This document shows positions 57,080 to 64,000 of a stretch of DNA of 64,000 nucleotides, one piece after another. The translations under genes were made by a program, and so were the position numbers. The stretch spans positions 248,001 to 312,000 of the forward strand of contig VJWN01000014.1 in assembly GCA_007644065.1 (NCBI GenBank), read 5' to 3'. The stretch comes from Margaritispora aquatica. Taxonomy: Eukaryota > Ascomycota > Leotiomycetes > Helotiales > Discinellaceae. Every line of letters starts with the position of its first letter. Position 1 is the first letter of the stretch. The notes under the pieces were generated by a model, which was given only the letters and a program-made list of their open reading frames with translations, was not told where the DNA came from and searched no databases.

Positions 57080-58275
57080 TCACTTCTTAGCCGGCGCAGC
57101 AGCAGCAGGGGTGTCCCAAACAACACCAGGCCAGCACTTCTCCTTGCTCCAGAGCTTCTGGTCGTGGGTCTCTGCGTGGACTTCGAGTTGCTTGAGGTTG
57201 GTGTTGACGATTTCCTTGCGGCAGTTTGCGCACTGTTTTTGGACGTGTTAGCTTGTGTTGCTTGCTTCCTTCATGATACGCATTGTAGAGCGCAAACTCG
57301 ACTTTTCTTGTAGAGTTTGGCCATGATCTTTCCACCTCCATGGATCCCTATAGTCCTCTGCTCCTCGTTTGGATGCCCGTTTGTGGCCCATTGCAGACAC
57401 CAACCCCAAGACATCGCATCCCCTCTCTACCCCTCCATATGCATATCCCTTCCCCTCCCCCTCCACATCCCACCACATCAAACACCCCACACCCCACACG
57501 AAAAACCCAAACCACAAATTAAAATCAGACCAAAGAAAAGAAAGGAACGTACCAAACTTGTAGGCTTAGGAGCCTTAACGGGCAATCCATTCGCCTTGAC
57601 AGGAGCTCTCGTACCAGCTGCTTCAGCCTTGCGATGTTCGCGCTGGATCTATTTTTTTTTTCGCGGATGTCAGCATTTTCCTCTTGTATATTCTCTCCTC
57701 TATTTTTCTCCCTCTCTATCTCTCCTCTGTCCCTCCCTCCCTCTTTCCATTTCCTCCCTCAATGTGCTTCCACTATTCGCTTTCAAAGCCTGGAGTCCGA
57801 ACGCGCAAAAGCTCAAATCCCAAAAGCCTAAAGCCCTTAAGCCCGTAGCTCTAAAGTCTTTCCCTATTGTACAGTAGAAGCAGCGCTCGCAGATTCGCAG
57901 ATCCGCAGATCCTCAGACCCAAAGACCAGAGGCAGAAGAAGCGCAAGGACTTCACGCTCTCCCAAGCTCTTCCTACCAATCTGCCAAATACCGCAGACTT
58001 CCGCTCTTCTTCTCCTCTCCTCTGCCCTCCACTTCATCCCCTCCGCTTCCTTTGCTCCCCTCGCCTCTCCCCTCTCTGCTTCTCGCCTCTCCCCTCTGCC
58101 ATCCACTCGACCAACCAACCTGCCAGCCAACCAACCTGCCCCTCACCCTCACTCTCACTCTCCCACCACACACCCACACACACACGACCCAAACGACCCA
58201 AACGAAAAAGAGTGTGAAAGAACAAGAACAAGAACAAAAACAAAAACAAACCTTCATCTTCTTAGAAACAGGCAT
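57080..58275 (-). CDS. small zinc-finger protein (At2g23090-like / 4F5-related N-terminus)
   Basis: Three exons, 58275-58252, 57648-57553 and 57232-57080, close in frame to 90 aa. It begins MPVSKKMK, then a basic stretch 'IQREHRKAEAAGTRAPVK', then a CxxC...H...H finger: 'CANCRKEIVNTN', 'EVHAETHD' and 'KLWSKEKCWPG'. The layout is that of the short conserved eukaryotic zinc-binding proteins with a 4F5-type N-terminus, of unknown role. Introns are long for this window (603 and 320 nt), and the first starts with a weak GTTTGT donor beside a CAAAAA repeat, so the first junction is the least certain part. Confidence 0.72.
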
Positions 58276-59307
58276 GATTGCGGAGGAGTTATTGTAATTT
58301 TCTTCGTTCACTTAGTTTTTTTTTTTTAGAGAGAGTTGCGTTGTGTTGCGTGGTAGGAATTTCCGACAAAGTGCAGGTGGGTTGTGTTTTATATGTTGTT
58401 GTTGTTCTTGTTGTTTGGATTTAGACGTGGTGGTAGTCGAACGAACGAAACAAAGAAACTGCTGATAAAGTATTGCAGGAAAGAAGAACCTTAAAATAAA
58501 TTTTAGCCTCGCCTGGTGGGTGGGTTGGATTTTCAGATTATGGTCTGGATTGAATGGAGAAGTGGGGTTGGTTGGGTTGGTTGGTTGGGTGGGTGGGTAG
58601 GGTCGAGGTCCAGTGACTAAAGGACCCAACTTCACAGCCTTACCTTACCTACTTTGTGCAATATGTCCCTCCATATGTATCACAAAGTAAACATCCCAAG
58701 TGGAAGATCACAATCGAAATACTACTCAACCAAGAAACAATTTGGGACCATTAAACAATTGCATTTATCCCTCGCACCAAGCTGATTGCTGGACCCATTT
58801 CGAACATCCCATACCCTATCCCCTTGTCTCCCCCTCCTCTCTCTTCAGCAACATCATCGCTAGCAATATAATTACACATGCAGATATCCTCGCCAGCTCG
58901 CAAGATAGTCCTGCCTCCCAATGGTTACCCACCTCCCACCCGCCCGATCCCAAGCAAATGATCCTCAAAAACGCCATGAACTACCAAACAGAACAAACTC
59001 CTGTTGGTTGCGCACAGGGAGATGGGAACATCAAAAAAACGCCAAATACAAAACCACAAAGCTCGCCGCCAGCACCCCTCGACACGACCTCTGGGTAAAG
59101 CTCGCGGTGTGTCCAACGGGCTCTGCCATTACTGATCCCTCGCTGTATTTATTTTTTGAGACATGTCTCTTTTTTCATGGTAAGCTTGGGTCGCCATATG
59201 CTGCCCACTGAAGTGCACCCGATTTCTCTACATGCACCAGGCACCCTGTGCCACATTTACGGTGATAAATATGAATATGTTCTGTCGTCAGACTTTCAAA
59301 GAAGTCA
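58276..59307. other. intergenic, low complexity
   Basis: Promoter side of the zinc-finger gene with GTTGGGTTGG and TTGTTGTTG repeats; no further gene seen. Confidence 0.45.
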
Positions 59308-60970
59308 TTATACGCTTTGAGGGAAGTTTCCGGCGGGTGGAGGACTGTTGATCATGCTGTTGCGCTTGTTTCGACTCTTCTTCATCTGGCTCTTCAGCGC
59401 ACTGGAATCCAGAGGCTTCAAGAGTTCGAAGCTGCAAAGAAGTTCCGTCGAGACACTCATGACCGCGCCGTAATTATCGAATTCACCGCAATAGTTGGGT
59501 GCTGAGAAAACTGTAACCAAAATTCGATCCTCGAAAAACTCGTAACCGTCCTCCACCACCATATGTGCTCGACAGACCAAGTCGAAATCGTGCCGTGCCA
59601 AAAACTCATTGATAACTTTCTTTCCGAAGGAATAACTGACACCACGTTCGCTGCTCTCCCAATCCTTCTCCTGATCAGCCGGGTCGGACCATAATAGGTC
59701 ATTCAGCAGGCCAAAGTCGGGTACATCCGTGGGTCGTGCAATATTTCTGATATCGTCCATGTGGCTAAGAGCAGGAGAAAGTCCACCATGTACACAGAAG
59801 ATCTTGCCTGCAACAATGGCAGCGATTGGAAGCTGCAGAAGTTAGATATGCCAAATGAGGAACAGGGAAGCTACTTACGCAGTTGAAAGTATCAACAAAT
59901 GTCTTCCACACTTTGACGTTGCACCTTCTCTTGCACTCATCGTAGAAACCGTAAACTCTAGTAACATTGGCGCATTCGTGATTGCCTCTAAGGAGGAAGA
60001 AATTCTCTGGGTACTTGATCTTGTAACACATCAGCAGCAGGATAGTTTCCAGTGAGTGCTTTCCTCTGTCAACGTAGTCGCCAAGGAAGAGGAAATTCGA
60101 GCTTGGCGGGAAACCACACATCTCGAACATGCGGATCAAATCAGAGTATTGGCCGTGAATATCGCCGACGATCTTCACTGGCGCTTCCAGTTCGATCAAA
60201 GGTGGCTGCTGGAGGAAGATTTCTCTTACACGCGAGCAAATGGCGGTGATCTCTGCATTGCGCAGCACCACGCCTTTCGTGCTCTTTCCAGCATATCCCG
60301 CATCGAGCAGTCTCTTTATATAATCATCGACATCCGTGTCCTTCAATTCTCCCATGGCCATTCCTGGAGATCCAATAATTGCCTCGACATCTGGCGATGT
60401 CAAGTACGCATCTGATTGTATAGGATTGATCGTGTTTGCTCTTTTAACCAAGATGGACTGTCCTGCACGCTGGAGATGGGCATGTGGGTTCGTGGTGCCC
60501 GATGGAGGTTGATCAGATACTTGATCAACCTCACCACTTCGTTGCGCCGCATCGACATCATGATGACCCTGGATAATGGAAGCGGACTGGATGGGAGATG
60601 GTGGAGGCTTTGCATCGTCGAGGGGAGAGGCCAATTCATCTCCGGATTCTGCGGCTGGCGATGCTGGGTCAGAGTCTATTCCAGCTCTGCTTCCAGATCT
60701 GCCACTTTTCCCAGACATGATTGAGGCTCCATCCGATCGATCTGCGAGGGTGTCTCCGCTGCTTAGAGCAGATGTCGAGCCTCGCGGGCTATCGGTTTTG
60801 GTTCCTGGTATCTTGGACCGCAATGCGCGGAAGGATCGGGTTGATTCTTTGGTATCCGCCTTGCTGAATGAAGGGTAGGATGAGAGGTTGTCTGCTCCTC
60901 GATCTAATGAGGTTGTCGATGCTCCTTTGGGGGAGGAGGGCCTGGAGCCCTTGGAAGTTTGATTGCCCAT
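59308..60970 (-). CDS. PPZ-type serine/threonine protein phosphatase (PP1-related) with myristoylated N-terminus
   Basis: Two exons, 60970-59879 and 59832-59308, close in frame to 538 aa. The N-terminus MGNQTSKGS is a good N-myristoylation site, followed by about 200 Ser/Pro-rich disordered residues. The PPP catalytic domain starts near 210, with GDIHGQ at 269-274, GDYVDRG at 297-303, GNHE at 329-332, then '[10 protein letters not shown]' and '[14 protein letters not shown]'. The Ser-rich myristoylated extension is the hallmark of fungal PPZ enzymes (yeast Ppz1/2, Neurospora PZL-1), which control K+/Na+ homeostasis and cell-wall integrity and are inhibited by Hal3-type proteins. One 46-nt intron (GTAAGT...TGCAG) falls between 'DTFNC' and 'LPIAAIV'. 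Confidence 0.96.
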
Positions 60971-61672
60971 GGTCGGCTAGTCGGTCTTCTGTTGAATTGT
61001 CTGCTCGTGGTCCTTATTCTGGTAAGGTTCGTGCTCGAATTCCTAGAAGTACCTTTTTTTTTCGTCCAGAGTGGTATCGAGTTGGCAGATTCCCGTGGGA
61101 TCTTGTTGATCCTGTGCAAACTAGTGGTGGGCTTTCTGGTGTCGAAGAACGGGTGTCAGGCTGGGTTAGCAGGAATCACGACAATGGTATTGTAGACACG
61201 TTTGATGGTAAAGTTTCTTTTGCGGGCTTTCCGGTTTTGCGGTATCAGGTCAGGTCGTTTTGCGGTTGCGGCTATGATGGATGTGGATGTGGGATGTAAA
61301 TGTGGATGGGTGGAAGGTGCGGAGGGATGTGATTTTTTGGGGGGTCGATGATGTTCGTCAGGCACGAAGTTTGTGGGGGTCCAGTCGTCGGTTCAGTTCA
61401 GTACAACCTAAGTCTGGTCTGGATTGGGATTGGGATTTGAGACTGGCTGGGACTAGGACTGGGATGGAGACCTGAATGTCCGTTTCGAGTACGGCACAGG
61501 ACAGTAAATGTGCAACAAATGCGCAAATAAGGCAATAATCCGTCTTGTTGTTGTGTTGTGTAGTGGTGCAAAAAGGTTTGGGTTACTTGGATAGTAACGA
61601 CGGTGAAGTGAACCAAAGTTGGAGGTGAAGGAGGGGGATCTGGGTTAGGTGGTTAAGTGGTTAGGTAAGGTA

Positions 61673-61739
61673 GGATGGTTGATGGTGGATGGTGGATGGT
61701 GGATAGTGGATGGTTGATGGTTGATGGTTGACGGTTGAT
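61673..61739 (+). repeat. GATGGTG/GATGGTT minisatellite
   Basis: About nine imperfect 7-bp units in tandem. Confidence 0.85.
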
Positions 61740-63479
61740 CTACTCCATACACATAGAGTTACCGCTAGCGTTCACCGGTCTCGAGTTCTCGAGTGTTCGA
61801 ATGAGCTGAGTATCATCATGGAACAGGGACAAACCCAAAAGTCAAAAAGTGCAGGTGGAATTTATATATGTAACATTTCTATCATCCATCCATCTATCCA
61901 TACCTTTCCTTACCTACAGGTAACCTACCAACCTCCCAACCTTCCAATCCTAATACCAATATCATGTAGTCCCATACATAGACCAAAACCCTGCCCTGTG
62001 GTCACGAGAGAATGCCTATGCAATTGGTAGCAGTCAGTAGGTAGGTAAGATTACCTTACACGACAGACGTGGTGAATTCTTATTGTGCTTCTGTCATCTC
62101 CATCTCTCTCTCTCTTGCTAGGTAGGTACCGTACTTCAGATTATGGTATGTTACCAGTCGACATCTAGACCATGGACTTGGTCACGATTTCAATGATATC
62201 AATGATTGCCTTCCAATGACATTCCATTTTAGCTTTCCATCCTCGTTTCCCATCGAGAAGAGGAGGCTGTCACGATTGATCACTTGGTAGTTGGTAGCGG
62301 TGAGAGTGTCGAGTGTACCTAGGTACCTTCGTATTGGTCTCTGAGCGAACGCCTCCCAAGCCATCAAAGCGGTCGTGCATGCTCAGGTGCACGAGAATTC
62401 GCATCAACCGCATCAACTGCATCAAACTTACCGTGACTTTGAACTCGAGCTACCTCGAGCGACCTCTGCTATTGGGGACAAGTGTCCGTCTCCCTCGTCT
62501 CCACGAATCGAGGAATCGAGAGCATCCGAGCCATTTCTCGGTACCAAGTAATGAGCCTTCCCCAAGGATCCCAAGGATCTCAAGAATCCAATCCGATGGT
62601 TTTCGGGACTGACAGCAGCAAACAACAGCAGCATCACAACATCTCTTGGCTCCTTGGTATTTTTGGGGTGGGGTGTTCTGACTCTGTCACTTCTGTCACT
62701 CTGGATGGATGGGGAATGGAATGGAATGAATGTCCCGTGACAATTCCAAGTCACATGGTTAGCTAGCCAGACCAACCTACCTTACCTTATCTAACCTTAC
62801 CTACCTACTGTAAGGTACCTTAGATATCTCAGGTAGGTAAAGGTAGGTATGACCAGGATAGGATACTTAGAAGGCTCTAATATGTAGTTAAAAGGACCCG
62901 ATGAACAGGAGATTTACAGCAACAGGAGGGGTAAGGCAATAGGCAGTTGGAGCTTGGAGCTCTGAATCTTTTCCTGTCTGAGATGAGGCTGAATGAATCG
63001 TCATCGTCATGTCAGTTCTGCTTTCGTGTGCCATGTGGTTATGCGTGCGTACTTCTCGAGGCTTTGCCAGCCAGTCCTCAGCAGCTGAAATGGAAGAGAA
63101 AAGGCTTCACATCGGCAGCAGTTCGGAACCGGCTTTTCAGCTGGATTAGAAGGATCAACGGCCGCCCAGAGAGACAATCTCTTTTCGTACCACCAAGCAA
63201 TCCTGTACTAGTCTGTAAGGTAGGATAGTCTGCAGTCTGAAATCTGCAATCTGAAATCTGAAGTCTGACATGTGCTGTCACGAAGATATGGTCCATCTTC
63301 GTCTACATTATCAGCACTTATACTTTGTCCTGTGTAAGAGTGGAGAAGCCTCGCTCGCACTTGAGAACGAATTACATTTCTTCAATCGTTTGTGTTAAAT
63401 ACCTTAGGTAATCAATCACTTCAGAATTTTAAATGTCACATGATCACTATCTTTATCTCTCTCGCTCTTCTCTCAGACA

Positions 63480-63545
63480 CATCCCATCACATCCCATTAT
63501 ATCCCATCATATGCCATCATATCCCATCATATATCCCATCACGTC
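63480..63545 (+). repeat. about 10-bp tandem repeat (ATCCCATCAT type)
   Basis: Six to seven imperfect units of CATCATATCC / ATCCCATCAC. Confidence 0.8.
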
Positions 63546-64000
63546 GGGTCACAATCAATCGGTTGTTGTTGTGTCGTCCCCTCCCCTTCCTAACTTACTG
63601 TACTTACATGCTTGTCAAATTGAAACGAGTGATCGACGTTGCGCCACACCAGACGTGAACGGGGGATCCAATTTATGGATCATGATGATTGGCGGGAAGG
63701 ATAGACACGGGGAGTGTGGAGCCACTTTGTCAGTCTTTTTTTCGACGAAAGTAGTCTTTTCTTGTCTTTTCTTGCCTTTTCTTGTCACGGCTTGTTCATC
63801 ATCAGCCCCAATCGCCTCACTAGCCTCCCCCCCCGAAAGAGCAAACCAGGGTACATACACACAAGGGGTGACTGAAATAGAATCCTTGGAAAGTCCGAAC
63901 CCGGCTTAGCTCATTCAACACCCCCCCCCCCCCCAAGTCATGTCTGTCCACCCGAACTTGAACCCGAACCTATTCTACTTTTTCCTTAGTGCAGGCAGAT

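Larger units (their letters stand above)
60971..64000. other. intergenic, low-complexity, gene-free to window end
   Basis: 3 kb upstream of the PPZ gene. It holds a GATGGTG-type minisatellite, (TACC/GGTA)-rich stretches at 61890-61935 and 62765-62850, a CATCATATCC-type repeat and a 14-base C tract at 63921-63934. Short frames here show no coding character. Confidence 0.5.

Noticed and set aside
57864..58311. Several overlapping open frames on both strands
   Set aside because: All lie in pyrimidine-rich low-complexity DNA inside the first intron of the zinc-finger gene; composition is Ser/Pro or Arg/Glu-rich by chance.
62428..63909. Open frames near the right edge
   Set aside because: Low-complexity, repeat-bearing DNA with no splice or domain support.
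1..64000. CRISPR arrays, operons or bacterial replication features
   Set aside because: The DNA is eukaryotic; repeats seen are coding tandem repeats, minisatellites and LTRs, with no spacer-repeat pattern.

Overview
The window looks like nuclear DNA of a filamentous ascomycete (Pezizomycotina). A leotiomycete is my inference from overall style only. Genes carry short spliceosomal introns, mostly 37-75 nt, with GTRNGT donors, CTAAC/CTGAC-like branch sites and YAG acceptors. The protein set is typical of these fungi: a HET-domain protein, an Hsp70-like protein, a FluG-type amidohydrolase/glutamine synthetase fusion, a PPZ phosphatase and a full ABCC transporter. AT-rich tracts between genes look like decayed repeats, with C-to-T changes of the RIP type.

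Layout. 0-9.5 kb: 3' part of a helical-repeat (possibly STAND/NLR) gene, a VOC/glyoxalase-like gene, an unresolved multi-exon gene, a small unknown gene, and a Mn-type CDF transporter. 9.5-19.9 kb: gene-poor, with a lectin-like protein ending in acidic hexapeptide repeats, a solo LTR and a HET gene. 19.9-25.1 kb: a divergent GABA-shunt pair (GABA-type aminotransferase and succinate-semialdehyde dehydrogenase). 25.5-31.5 kb: an Hsp70-like gene with a 7-nt microexon, an AIG1-like GTPase ending in a CaaX box, and a coiled-coil protein. 33-41 kb: a lysine-rich protein with a helical N-terminus and an ABCC transporter. 43-50 kb: a mucin-like single-pass membrane protein and a FluG-like gene. 50-57 kb: gene-poor, with a coiled-coil pseudogene split by a solo LTR. 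57-61 kb: a small zinc-finger gene and a PPZ-type phosphatase. 61-64 kb: low-complexity intergenic DNA.

The most striking result is two nuclear tRNA genes, tRNA-Trp(CCA) at 31685-31809 and tRNA-Ile(UAU) at 46171-46361, both on the minus strand. Each folds into a complete cloverleaf only after removal of an insert that looks exactly like a spliceosomal (mRNA-type) intron: GTAAGT...TTCTAAC...CAG in the T-loop of tRNA-Trp, and GTACGT...ACTAAC...ACAG at the D-stem/D-loop junction of tRNA-Ile. The Ile gene also keeps a normal tRNA intron after position 37. Removal gives 72-nt and 73-nt tRNAs with paired stems, and both genes keep a downstream Pol III-type T-run. I know of no described mRNA-type introns inside nuclear tRNA genes, so this is the main candidate for a new phenomenon.

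Splice models were built by hand from reading frames and splice signals. Those marked as closing in frame give a total length divisible by three. No database search was possible, so family names rest on visible motifs.
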